Part shown: piece by piece, positions 1 to 9,100 of the stretch
Layout of the letters: each line of letters opens with the position of its first letter
Numbering within the stretch: the stretch's first letter is position 1
From: Balneolaceae bacterium
GTDB taxonomy: Bacteria; Bacteroidota; Rhodothermia; Balneolales; Balneolaceae
Assembly: GCA_007123985.1 (NCBI GenBank)
Contig: SLGA01000021.1
Span: 1-14,387 of the forward strand
Length of the DNA stretch: 14,387 bases
Direction: 5' to 3'
Made by a program: the position numbers and the translations under genes
Notes under the pieces: generated by a model
What the model saw: the letters and a program-made list of their open reading frames with translations, nothing else
Told to the model about the DNA's origin: nothing
Database searches by the model: none

Positions 1-1
1 A

Positions 2-1027
2 TTTCTGGATACCCTTTTTAAAGAGAATGGTATCAAGTGGGGCATTACTACAAAACTGTTTTGTGGAAATCGTGATTTTCTTACTGAGGTTATCAACCTT
101 GGTATTGGTGAAGTTCACGATTCTCGAATTAGTAACCTAAGGGTAATTAAGGGGATAGATCCCGAAACGCTTACGATTTACATCAAACCTCCCCCGAAAG
201 ATATTGTGCATGATGTGGTGAAATTTGCCGATATCAGCCTTAATACAGAACTTTCAACACTTCATGAACTCTCCGATGAAGCGGCCAGACAGGGAACGAT
301 TCATAAGGTAATCATCATGATTGAGATGGGCGATCTGCGGGAAGGGGTGATGCGGGACGATCTTATCAATTTCTATGAAAAAGTGTTTCGCCTGCCGGGA
401 ATTGAAGTGGTTGGACTGGGCACAAACCTAAACTGCCTGCACGGTGTAATGCCCGATGGTGATAAGCTGATCCAGCTGGCGCTTTATAAACAGATTATTG
501 AACTGCGGTTCAAAAAGAAAATTCCGCTTGTTTCGGGTGGCACCACGGTTACCATACCGCTTCTTCTCAGAAACCAGCTTCCGGTTGGAGTCAATCATTT
601 CAGAGTTGGTGAGGCTCTCTTTTTTGGGAAGAATCTGTTTACTGACGGAGTTATTGATGGAATGAGCGACGGTGTTCTCGAACTCTATACCCAGATCATC
701 GAGCTGTCTGAAAAGCCGGTTGTTCCAATGGGCGAACTTGGTGTAAATCCACAGGGTAAAACCACAAACATTGCTGAAGAGGATTATGGGAAAACATCAT
801 ACAGAGCCATAATTGATATCGGTGTACTTGATATTCAGCCGAATTACCTTATTCCTGTAGATGAGGAAATTACCATAACGGATGCCAGCTCCGATATGCT
901 CGTACTTGATGTGGGAAGTAATCCAAAAGGGTATAAGGTGGGAGATATGATCCGCTTTAAATTAAAATATATGGGTGCTCTTGGGTTGATGAGCTCTGAT
1001 TACATCGAGAAAAGAGTATCAGATTAA
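2..1027 (+). CDS. Alanine/ornithine racemase family PLP-dependent enzyme (5' partial)
   Basis: The frame is open from base 2 without a start, so the gene begins left of the window; 341 residues are visible. Family members run about 350-390 residues, so perhaps 10-40 N-terminal residues are missing. The GTG at 206 is an internal valine, because coding similarity continues upstream of it. Visible hallmarks of the PLP alanine/ornithine racemase (Orr-like) barrel are: K18 in ITTKLFCG, the expected Schiff-base lysine; HDSRISNL just after it; IEMGDLREG at 107-115; GLGTNLNCLHG at 138-148; SGGTT at 178-182, a likely phosphate-binding loop; and VNHFRVGEALFFG at 197-209. The family interconverts L- and D-amino acids (ornithine in the characterised clostridial enzyme) in the cytoplasm; the substrate here cannot be read from sequence. 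The next gene starts 6 nt downstream, suggesting an operon. Family assignment is firm, substrate unknown. Confidence 0.85.
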   Translation, partial: FLDTLFKENGIKWGITTKLFCGNRDFLTEVINLGIGEVHDSRISNLRVIKGIDPETLTIYIKPPPKDIVHDVVKFADISLNTELSTLHELSDEAARQGTIHKVIIMIEMGDLREGVMRDDLINFYEKVFRLPGIEVVGLGTNLNCLHGVMPDGDKLIQLALYKQIIELRFKKKIPLVSGGTTVTIPLLLRNQLPVGVNHFRVGEALFFGKNLFTDGVIDGMSDGVLELYTQIIELSEKPVVPMGELGVNPQGKTTNIAEEDYGKTSYRAIIDIGVLDIQPNYLIPVDEEITITDASSDMLVLDVGSNPKGYKVGDMIRFKLKYMGALGLMSSDYIEKRVSD

Positions 1028-1033
1028 GGAATC

Positions 1034-1648
1034 GTGAGCAAAAAGAAGTTTTCAGCGGTAGTAAACAGCCATCCGGTGATGATTTTTCCGGATGATTATG
1101 AAGTATTCAGCTTTTCAATGGGATACGATCCTACAGAAGTGCATCGGTTTATAGAGAGCGGCAAATGCGCAGTTGGCGGTTATCTTGAGCGGCGCAGCAA
1201 TATGTATCTTGCACCTCAATACCAAAACAAGCGAAATATCCACATGGGTATAGATTTTTGGGCACCGGCTGGCGAACCGGTATATGCCGCATTTCACGGT
1301 GAAGTTGCTTACACACGTAACAATTCTGAAGAAGGAAATTACGGCCCTACTGTAGTTTTAAAACAGACAGCGGGAAATAAACTGATCTATGCTCTGTACG
1401 GCCATCTATCGGAGGAATCACTTGAGCATGTAAAGCCCGGGCAACTTGTAGAACCCGGAGCTGTTGTGGGTTGGCTGGGCACCCCTGAGGAAAACGGAAA
1501 CTGGCCTCCACACCTGCACTACCAGTTGAGCTATGATGACCCCGGGGAGGCAGATATGCCTGGTGTAGTATCCCCGGAGGAAGCTGAAAATGCTATTGAG
1601 GTTTATCCCGATCCAAGGCAATTTATTGGAAATATTTACCGGGACTAA
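1034..1648 (+). CDS. Cytoplasmic M23-family zinc metallopeptidase
   Basis: A 204-residue protein with the LytM/M23 metallopeptidase fold. Zinc ligands are visible as H70 and D74 (HMGID) and H162 of the HLH motif (H160, H162); H124 in YGHLS is the usual additional catalytic histidine. The short stretch RNIHMGIDFWAPAG and the later WPPHLHYQ are typical of a Bacteroidota subgroup. I recall this domain also occurring fused to class-III aminotransferase/phosphotransferase proteins. There is no signal peptide or membrane segment, so unlike classical M23 endopeptidases that cut peptidoglycan cross-bridges it probably acts in the cytoplasm, perhaps on small peptides or muropeptides; that role is inference. 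The start is GTG with AAGGA 3 nt upstream; the next in-frame ATG (residue 16) would leave the ligands intact. The gene follows the racemase by 6 nt. Its stop is 2 nt from that of the convergent kinase gene. Confidence 0.88.
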   Translation: MSKKKFSAVVNSHPVMIFPDDYEVFSFSMGYDPTEVHRFIESGKCAVGGYLERRSNMYLAPQYQNKRNIHMGIDFWAPAGEPVYAAFHGEVAYTRNNSEEGNYGPTVVLKQTAGNKLIYALYGHLSEESLEHVKPGQLVEPGAVVGWLGTPEENGNWPPHLHYQLSYDDPGEADMPGVVSPEEAENAIEVYPDPRQFIGNIYRD

Positions 1649-1650
1649 TC

Positions 1651-4233
1651 TCAGTTTAACAGCGCATTTGCGGCACCTTTGGCGTCGGTTTTTTCAAATG
1701 TGAGCAAGAATGTAGTGCCGTTTCCATCAGAGTAGAGTTTCTTTTTGCCTTCAACCTGTTCCGTGAGCAAATCAATCAGTTTCATCCCCATGGTAGAATC
1801 TGTATTTTCATCGAAATCCTGAGGTAATCCGATACCGTTATCAGTTATTTTGAGTGTTACAATATTATCCTCTTCTGAAAGGTCCACTTCAATCAGGCCC
1901 GATTGAAGGTTCTTAAAACCGTGCTTCAGAATATTGGTAACTACTTCGTTCACAAGCAGGGAGCACGGCACACTTTGATTAATGTTCAACTCAATTGAAG
2001 AGAGGTTGTACCGAAGTTCCACATCGGTTTTCTTTTTCATTACATGTACAATTTTGTCGATGAGATTTTTGAGACTTACTGAGAATTTCAGTTTGGAAAA
2101 ACTTGAAGATTCATAGAGCTGCTCATGAATTTCTGCCATTGATTTTATCCGTAAAACACTCTTAATCAGGCTATCGTAAACTTCTTCGTTTTTACTGTTG
2201 AATGCCTGGAGTTCCATTAAACTGGAGACAATGGCAAGGTTATTTTTTACCCTGTGGTGAATTTCTGAAAGCAACATCTCTTTTTCCCGCAGCGATTCTC
2301 TTAAATTCGCCTCCTGTTGTTTGGTATCGGTAATATCGTGCGCGATCGATATCCAGTGAGAGCAAGTATCGTTCTTATCAAAAACAGGCAGGTACGATAC
2401 ATTCAACCAAAATGGAGTACCATCTTTTTTATATCGTATAACTTCTTCATTTACGGGGGCAAAATTATTCAGTGACGCAGTAATTTTTGCAATAAGCTCT
2501 TTATTTGATTCAGGCCCGTTTAAAACATCAAGGGTAGTACCGATAACTTCTTCGGGCTGATAGCCGGTTAAACGGGTAAAGGCGGGGTTTACGAACAGAA
2601 TGTTTCTACCGCCCGATTTAGAGGGATTTGCCTCTGTAATAACAACCGAATCATTGGTATTTGTTACTACAGACTCAAGCAATTTAAGCTGCTCCTGTTC
2701 TTCCACAAGCTGCGTTATATCCTGCATGGCGCCAATCATTCGAATGGGTTCGCCCTCGTTATCTTTTATCACAAAAGCCCGGTCAAAAATATGCTTATAG
2801 GTACCGTTAGCTGCTTTAAAGCGGTACTCAAGCTGAAAGCGATCTTTCCGTTCAGCAATTGCTTCACGAAATTTATGATTCACGTAAATCCTGTCGTCCG
2901 GATGAATGAGATGTCGCCACCAGTTTGATACAGAATGAACTTCTGAGCGCTTATATCCAAAAATGCTGTAAATATTTTCATTGTATAGCATTCTGTCGGT
3001 TGATAAGTCCATATCCCAGATGGTATCGCTGGTGGCTTTCGATACAATGTCATATCGCTCCAGGCTCTCTTTCAGTATTTTTTCTTGATTAATTTTTTCT
3101 GTGATATCTCTCGAATTGGCAACAAATCCCCTGATTGCCGGATTATCGGTTAGGTTGGTAAGTATGGTTTCAAACCAGCGCCAGTCCCCCTCTGCATTGC
3201 GAAATCGGAAGGGCTCCACTTCAAAACGCTCCTTAAACTTAGAGTTTTTAAACACATCTTTCATGCGGTCTTTGTCATCGGGATGGATGTATTCGTATAC
3301 ATTTTTACCTATAAACACTTCCGACGGAAACCCGATGATCACTTCTGAATTTGCAGAAACGTAGGTCAGTATAGAGTCTTTATCGAGAATGGCAATCAGG
3401 TCGGAGCCTTCCTGCACGAGAGATTTAAATCGTTGCTCGCTAAGGGTTAATTCCCGTTCAGCTTTTAATTGTTCGGTAATGTCATTAACAAGTGCAAGCC
3501 GAGCCCGTTTGCCGTGTTGTTCAATCACACTGGTTTTGATCTTCACATCGATCACAGCGCCATTTTTTTTCTGGTGCCGGAATACACCCTCAAAATAAAT
3601 TTCATCTGAATGGTTGATATCCAGCATCAACTGCTCAAGCTCGGGAATATCTTCCGCCGGGCGGATATCCCTGAGAGTTTGATTTAGAAACTCCTCACGG
3701 CTATACCCATAATGTTGAATAGCCGCTTTGTTAACATCGATAAACTCCAGTGTATCGATATCGTACACATAAATAGGCTGCGGGCTTAAGTTGAAAAAAT
3801 CTCTGTAGGCCTTTTCTGAATTTCTGAGCGAGGAATTTACACGGTTCCGTTCAATGCTGTAGGAGATGCTCTTCCCCAGTACAAAAGGGTTCATCTCATC
3901 TTTCAGGAGGTAGTCTGAAATTCCGTATGAGAGTGCCTGCAGCCCGAATGATCGGTTTTCATACCCTGTAAGTACGATAATGGGAATATCACCGGCAATG
4001 GAAACCACATCGTGCACAAGAATTTCACCGCGATGATCGGGTAGTGTCAGATCGAGCAGAATAGCATGATAGTGGTGATTTTCTTTTAAATGATTTTTCG
4101 CATCCGCGAAAGTTTTGGCCTGCAGAATATTCGGATGTTCAAGTTCTTCTGTTAAATACTCTTCAATTAGTAAGTAATCGCCGGGGTTATCTTCAATTAC
4201 TAAAATATTGAGATTCTTCAGAAGATTTTTCAT
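1651..4233 (-). CDS. REC-PAS-PAS-PAS-PAS-HisKA_2 sensor histidine kinase
   Basis: Soluble 860-residue signalling protein, numbered from the ATG at 4233. A receiver domain (about 8-125) has acidic pocket residues, phospho-acceptor D61 in ILLDLTLP and K111. Four PAS domains follow at about 140-255, 265-380, 392-508 and 519-638, each ending in a DIT-type motif. The HisKA_2 dimerisation helix has EIHHRVKNN with phospho-histidine H659, and the HATPase domain (about 755-847) has NEVVTN and DNGIG (798-802). There are no membrane segments, so it is probably cytoplasmic. With REC at the N-terminus it can receive phosphate from another kinase and alter its own kinase output. PAS4 is LOV-shaped but lacks the photoactive cysteine. 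A GTG at 4242 would add three residues and overlap the upstream stop by 4 nt; I prefer the ATG because GAGGTGA lies 5 nt before it. Last gene of the cluster. Confidence 0.92.
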   Translation of the reverse strand: MKNLLKNLNILVIEDNPGDYLLIEEYLTEELEHPNILQAKTFADAKNHLKENHHYHAILLDLTLPDHRGEILVHDVVSIAGDIPIIVLTGYENRSFGLQALSYGISDYLLKDEMNPFVLGKSISYSIERNRVNSSLRNSEKAYRDFFNLSPQPIYVYDIDTLEFIDVNKAAIQHYGYSREEFLNQTLRDIRPAEDIPELEQLMLDINHSDEIYFEGVFRHQKKNGAVIDVKIKTSVIEQHGKRARLALVNDITEQLKAERELTLSEQRFKSLVQEGSDLIAILDKDSILTYVSANSEVIIGFPSEVFIGKNVYEYIHPDDKDRMKDVFKNSKFKERFEVEPFRFRNAEGDWRWFETILTNLTDNPAIRGFVANSRDITEKINQEKILKESLERYDIVSKATSDTIWDMDLSTDRMLYNENIYSIFGYKRSEVHSVSNWWRHLIHPDDRIYVNHKFREAIAERKDRFQLEYRFKAANGTYKHIFDRAFVIKDNEGEPIRMIGAMQDITQLVEEQEQLKLLESVVTNTNDSVVITEANPSKSGGRNILFVNPAFTRLTGYQPEEVIGTTLDVLNGPESNKELIAKITASLNNFAPVNEEVIRYKKDGTPFWLNVSYLPVFDKNDTCSHWISIAHDITDTKQQEANLRESLREKEMLLSEIHHRVKNNLAIVSSLMELQAFNSKNEEVYDSLIKSVLRIKSMAEIHEQLYESSSFSKLKFSVSLKNLIDKIVHVMKKKTDVELRYNLSSIELNINQSVPCSLLVNEVVTNILKHGFKNLQSGLIEVDLSEEDNIVTLKITDNGIGLPQDFDENTDSTMGMKLIDLLTEQVEGKKKLYSDGNGTTFLLTFEKTDAKGAANALLN

Positions 4234-4238
4234 CCCTA

Positions 4239-4682
4239 TCACCTCAAATTACCGGTGTTATTAGGTAGTTCGGCCACTTTAATCCAAAAGTTCTCGATGG
4301 ATTCAATAACGGAAGTGAATGTGTGAATATCTCCCGGTTTTACGATGTAGCAATTTGAATAACTGTTGTACGATTTTTTGATGTCACGTTCGTCTGATGA
4401 GGTTGAGAGTACCACAACGGGAATTTCTTTTAAATCCGGGTTTTGCTTAACCCGGTTCAGCACTTCGTGCCCGTTCAGTTTTGGCAGATTTATGTCAAGT
4501 AAGATCAAGTCGGGACGTATGGCATTGGTATAACTGCCATTTTTGGTAAGGTACTGTATGGCCTCCCAACCATCGCGGGTTACAGAAAGTGTGTGATTGA
4601 GCCCCGCTTCGATCAGCGCTTCAGTAGTCAGTAAAATGTCGCCCTCATTATCTTCTACAAGAAGTATATGTATAGTGCTCAT
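4239..4682 (-). CDS. Rcp-type single-domain response regulator
   Basis: A 147-residue stand-alone receiver domain with no output domain. The acidic pair E10/D11 (VEDNEGD), phospho-acceptor D63 in LILLDINLP, the hydroxyl residues at VLSTS (92-95) and K115 in VKP form the complete phosphorylation site. The ending with FW and LP (132-140) and the NCYIVKP motif are typical of the Rcp1 subfamily, whose members accept phosphate from phytochrome-like and other PAS kinases in cyanobacteria and Bacteroidota. No phytochrome is present here. The likely donors are the two HisKA kinases encoded just upstream. The gene starts 14 nt after the six-TM kinase, and its stop region carries the ribosome-binding sequence of the following REC-PAS kinase, indicating tight co-transcription and coupling. 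Its output is unknown: it may act as a phosphate shuttle or by protein-protein contact. Confidence 0.93.
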   Translation of the reverse strand: MSTIHILLVEDNEGDILLTTEALIEAGLNHTLSVTRDGWEAIQYLTKNGSYTNAIRPDLILLDINLPKLNGHEVLNRVKQNPDLKEIPVVVLSTSSDERDIKKSYNSYSNCYIVKPGDIHTFTSVIESIENFWIKVAELPNNTGNLR

Positions 4683-4696
4683 ATCGATGCAGTTTT

Positions 4697-6046
4697 TTAA
4701 GTTGTTGAAAACTTGATAAAAAATGTGCTGCCTGCACCCGGCTCAGATGTTGTAAAAATAGATCCGTTGTGCCTTTCGACTATTTTTCTGCAGATTGCCA
4801 GACCAATACCTGTTCCAGGGTATTTTTCCTGACTGTTCAGGCGCTTAAAAATGTCGAATACTTCATCGAGCTTGTTATGTTCGATTCCTATTCCATTATC
4901 TTTAACCCATATTGTGTGGTGTATGTCTTTGCTTTCACTACCTATACTAATAACAGGATTTTGATTGTCTTTTCTAAATTTAATTGCATTGCTGATGAGG
5001 TTCTGGAAGACGCGATTCATTTCATTTTCAGAAGCTTGTATAACCGGTAATTTATCTGAAATCTCTATGGTTGCTCTGCTTTCTTCTATCTGGGCATGTA
5101 GATTTTTTAAGGCTATTTGTACAATATCATTCAGGGAAATGGTGCTAAATTGGGTGTGATATCGGCCCACTCGCGAGAATTCAAGAAGATCTTCGATGAG
5201 GTTCTGCATTCGAGAGGCACCATCAACGGCGAAGTGGATGTATTGATTGGCTTTGTCATCCAATTTGTTCTTGTACTTTATTTCGAGTAAACCAAGAAAG
5301 CTCTTAACCATTCGTAATGGTTCTTTAAGATCGTGCGATGCACTGTAAGCAAAATCTTCGAGCTCTTCATTCTTGGCTTTTAGCAAGGCCATAGATTGCT
5401 CAAGTCTCTTCTGTTTCTCTTCGAGGCTCTGTGTTAAATTCTCCTGATTTACTATAGCCAGCTGCAAACCGTTAAACAATTTAGGTATCAAAAGTGCTGC
5501 TACAATATTCAGAAATAGAAAATTTGCAGTAACTGCTGTCCAGGTGTCAACCGAATATTGCTCAACAACAGCACTGCTGCCCCAGTCGAAGTAGATAACA
5601 ACTCCAAATAAAACGCAGATTAGAAAATTTACAGCAACAGAAAAGATTGCGAAGCGATAATCGAATATTAAGATAATAAAGACGGAAAGTGCCAGTAAAT
5701 AGAGCAAACCCGGTCCAAAAAGCCCAAGCTGGTAGAGAAGAGTAATAGAAACTGCATAAAGAGAGACAGTAAACAGAACTTTTCGCACAAATACAGGCAT
5801 TCCGGGTAAAAAGGCGGCACACAAAACACCGATAACAGCTGCAATATCAACAATAATAAGAGCAAACAGATTTGAACTGTACGCTACCATAACACCAGGA
5901 ACAAGTGCCAGCAGGGCAAGTGGTATGATGAATGCAAGTGTGGCAGAAAACAGTGAGTTTCTCCAATACTCAAGGTTATTGTGGCTATCCCCGGAGTTGA
6001 GACAATGTTGGTCTATTTTACCACGATATTTTTGCCAGACAGACAT
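4697..6046 (-). CDS. Six-transmembrane HisKA sensor histidine kinase
   Basis: A 449-residue inner-membrane kinase. Residues about 31-190 hold six predicted hydrophobic segments (near 31-53, 58-80, 88-107, 110-128, 131-152 and 172-190) separated by very short loops, with no large periplasmic sensor domain. The signal is therefore probably sensed in or at the membrane. A coiled-coil linker (about 196-232) leads to HisKA, with phospho-histidine H238 in SASHDLKEP, then HATPase_c with the N-box FQNLISNA (348-355), DNGIG (383-387), IFKRL and GTGIGLA (411-417). From the linker end onward the kinase core closely matches that of the seven-PAS kinase upstream. It lies 14 nt before the Rcp-type regulator, its obvious partner. 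I do not recognise a named domain for the membrane part, although similar six-helix modules seem frequent in Bacteroidota kinases. Confidence 0.92.
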   Translation of the reverse strand: MSVWQKYRGKIDQHCLNSGDSHNNLEYWRNSLFSATLAFIIPLALLALVPGVMVAYSSNLFALIIVDIAAVIGVLCAAFLPGMPVFVRKVLFTVSLYAVSITLLYQLGLFGPGLLYLLALSVFIILIFDYRFAIFSVAVNFLICVLFGVVIYFDWGSSAVVEQYSVDTWTAVTANFLFLNIVAALLIPKLFNGLQLAIVNQENLTQSLEEKQKRLEQSMALLKAKNEELEDFAYSASHDLKEPLRMVKSFLGLLEIKYKNKLDDKANQYIHFAVDGASRMQNLIEDLLEFSRVGRYHTQFSTISLNDIVQIALKNLHAQIEESRATIEISDKLPVIQASENEMNRVFQNLISNAIKFRKDNQNPVISIGSESKDIHHTIWVKDNGIGIEHNKLDEVFDIFKRLNSQEKYPGTGIGLAICRKIVERHNGSIFTTSEPGAGSTFFIKFSTT

Positions 6047-6116
6047 GGTTCGACTTCAATTTAGTAGTGATTTACCCAAATAACAGATTATGAGTGTAAT
6101 GTTTTTCGGGAACAGA

Positions 6117-9100
6117 TCAGGATAATTTTTTTAATGTAAAATGAAATGAGCTGCCTTTTCCTTCTTTTGAATCCACCCAGATGGAACCTTCATGGTTCTC
6201 TACAATTTTTTTAGCGATGGCTAAGCCGATTCCGGTGCCTGCATATTCGTTCTGAGTATGCAGTCTCTGGAATATAGTAAAGATGTTTTCACGGTATTGT
6301 TCAGCGATGCCGATGCCATTATCCTTTATAGTAAAATGCCACTTTTCGGAAAACTCTTTGAACGTCACTGCTATTTTTGGTGGTACCCCGGGTACCCGAT
6401 ATTTGAGAGCATTATTAATGATATTTTGGAAGAGTTGTTGAATGGGAGTTTCCGCACCACGAATAATCGGTAATTCGCTCCAGGTAATTTCTGCACCTGC
6501 TTCTTTAATTGAGGTATGCTCAAGTATAGTTATTTCTTTGAGCAATTGGTTCAGGTCAATATCTGTAAGCATCTGGTTTTTTTTGCCGACTCTTGAATAA
6601 TCCAGTAAATCAAGAATAATCTGTCTCATGCGTTTTGAACCATCAACCGCAAAATAGATGTACTGCCTGGCTTTGTCATCCAGCTGATCGCTGTATTTTT
6701 TTTCAAGCTGAGTTAGAAAACTGTTCACCATTCTAAGAGGTTCCTGGAGGTCGTGCGATGCCACATATGCAAACTGTTCCAGTTCGGCATTCGAAATAGC
6801 CAGTTCCCGGGCATGTTTTTCAAGTTCGCTGTTTGCCTGAATCAATTTTTCTTCGGCCTCTTTTTCGCTGGTTACATCAATTACCGTGGAAATCATCAGG
6901 TTTTGATCGTATAGCGGTATATTTTTTGCGTTTACAATTCGTTTCTCACCTTTTTTGGTGGTTATTTCAACGGAATTCCACTGCATGCGGTTCGGATCAC
7001 CGCTTTCCATATCTGCTATTATTTTAGATTTTATCTCTTCTCGGTATTCCGGGTCAGGGTAAACATTATTGAAAAAGCAGTCGATATTTGTAATTTCATC
7101 CGCCGGCCAGCCATAAATTTCTGTAAACTGTTTATTAAAGATGGTTGCTTCTCCCGAATCAATCGAATTAACGGCAATACCAATTGGCAGGTTATTGAGT
7201 GTAGTTTCGATAAATTTGCTGCGTTTCTCCAGTTCAATCGCAGATATTTTCTTTTCAGTTATATCCTGAATACTGCCAATAATTTTCGAGCATTTGTCAT
7301 CTTTAAACTCTGCCTCCGCTATGCATCGAACCCATTTTTCCTGTCCCGACTCTGTGTTCAATAACAGCTCCAGTTCAAACGATTTACCCACATCTATAGC
7401 ATTGTAGATCGCGTCCTGTAATTGTTGTCTGCTTTCCGGTTGGAAATAGTTGAAGCAACTATCAAGTTTTGGATTATAATCACTATCCACGCCAAAAATG
7501 GAGTTGGTTACATCCGACCAATAGATCTGTTTGCCATTAAGCACATCAATTTCCCAGCTGCCCACTTTTGCAATGGACTGTGTTGCAGCAAGCTTTTTAT
7601 AGGTAGAGAGTAGTTCCTCTTCAAAAGATTTGCGCTCAGATATATTCGTTAATGAACCCACAATACCTACAACCTTATCATCTTTTGTTACAGGGGCTTC
7701 ATTTACCTCGGCCCAGATTATGGATCCGTCTTTTCGTTTTAGCTGAATATCGTAGGGGCGTTGTGGTTTGCCTGTTTCGAGAGCTTTCAGTGTATTTAAA
7801 TATCCAAGTTCATTTTGGGGATGATCTGTGATAAAATCGGTCCAGCGCCGCATGGCATCTTCGGGTTTATATCCCAAAAATTCCACGGATTGCGGACTCA
7901 GATAGCTCAAAATTCCATCCGTATCGTGGCTGTAAAACAGGTTGGTACTGTGCTCTATAATATCCCTTAGTTTTTGTTCCGTTTCTTTGAGACGTAACTG
8001 AGCTGTTTTTCTTTTTGTGATATCCTGAGTATTACCAAAAAACTTTGAAAGTACACCATTCTTAAACTCGGGAATACCAACAACACGCACCCATTTCACG
8101 TTATTCTTTGCGGTTTTTATCTTGATTTCTACATCAAACGGCTGTTTGTTTTCAATCGCCTTTTTTGTTGCTGTTTCTACTCGATCTCGCTGAGCATCAT
8201 CAAAACAGAAGCTTAGTGATGATGTTTGTTCCGGTTCATAAGCCTGATCAACATCATAAATCTCCTTAACATAGGGCGACCAGTACGTTTGATTACTGGT
8301 TACATCCAGACTCCAGTTGCCGATTTTGGCAATTTTATAGGCTTGTTTAAGTTGGTTTTCGAGCTCTTTACGTTGTGTAATATCAAGCATTAAACCGCGC
8401 AGTGATATCGGTTTGCCGTTCTTCGTAATCACGGTAACAACATCCCGAAGCCATATATAGGTACCGTCTGCTTTCAGCATTCTGTATTCAAAAGCATGGT
8501 TACGGCCAACAGTTGTTTCCCGATGGCAATAGTTTAATGCAAGATCTCTGTCTTCGGGATGTATTTTGCTACTCCAGAAATCTTTTTCTCCAACCCACTC
8601 CTCAGGTTTGTAACCAAGAATATCGGCGGATTGAGGAGAGACATAGGTGAATACAAAATCATCGGCATTGGCTTCCCAAAAAATACCGTCAATGGTTTGA
8701 ATGATCTCCTCAAGCCGCACTTTGGTTTCTTGTACTTCCGCAAAGGCCTCAACCCTTTCAGTAACATCGCGGAAGTTATCTACAATACCCCCGATTGCCG
8801 GGTTATTGAGCATATTTGTGAGCGTACCTTCAAGCCACCTGTACGAACCATTTTTATGTTGCATACGAACGGGTTTTACAATGATGGACATCCCGGGGTT
8901 TTCAAGGCTGGTCTTAATGTATTTCTGCAGATCTGAAAGATCATCGGGGTGGATGGCATCAAGCAGGTCGGCTTGCATAATTTCTTCACTTGTGTAGCCC
9001 AGAATGTGCTCTATAGAAGGTGTTGCATAGATTGGATTGATGTCTTTGTCGTAAATAAAAATGGCATCACTGCTGTTCTCAACAAGATTTTTAAACCGGT

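Noticed and set aside
206..1027. GTG at 206 as the start of the racemase
   Set aside because: The frame is open to base 2, and the upstream residues carry the conserved lysine segment (ITTKLFCG) and HDSRISNL, so the gene begins outside the window.
2319..2687. Functional LOV blue-light receptor
   Set aside because: The cysteine that forms the flavin adduct is replaced by leucine and two flavin-contact asparagines are missing, so canonical LOV photochemistry is not expected.
6047..6116. Separate promoter or terminator between the two HisKA kinase genes
   Set aside because: No hairpin with a T-run and no convincing -33/-7 pair was found in the 70 nt, so co-transcription remains the simpler reading.
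8559..8936. 125-residue open frame on the plus strand within the seven-PAS kinase
   Set aside because: It lies entirely opposite a well-supported coding frame and its translation has no domain features. It is a shadow of the kinase gene, as are the other open frames opposite the kinases, alr and the M20D gene.
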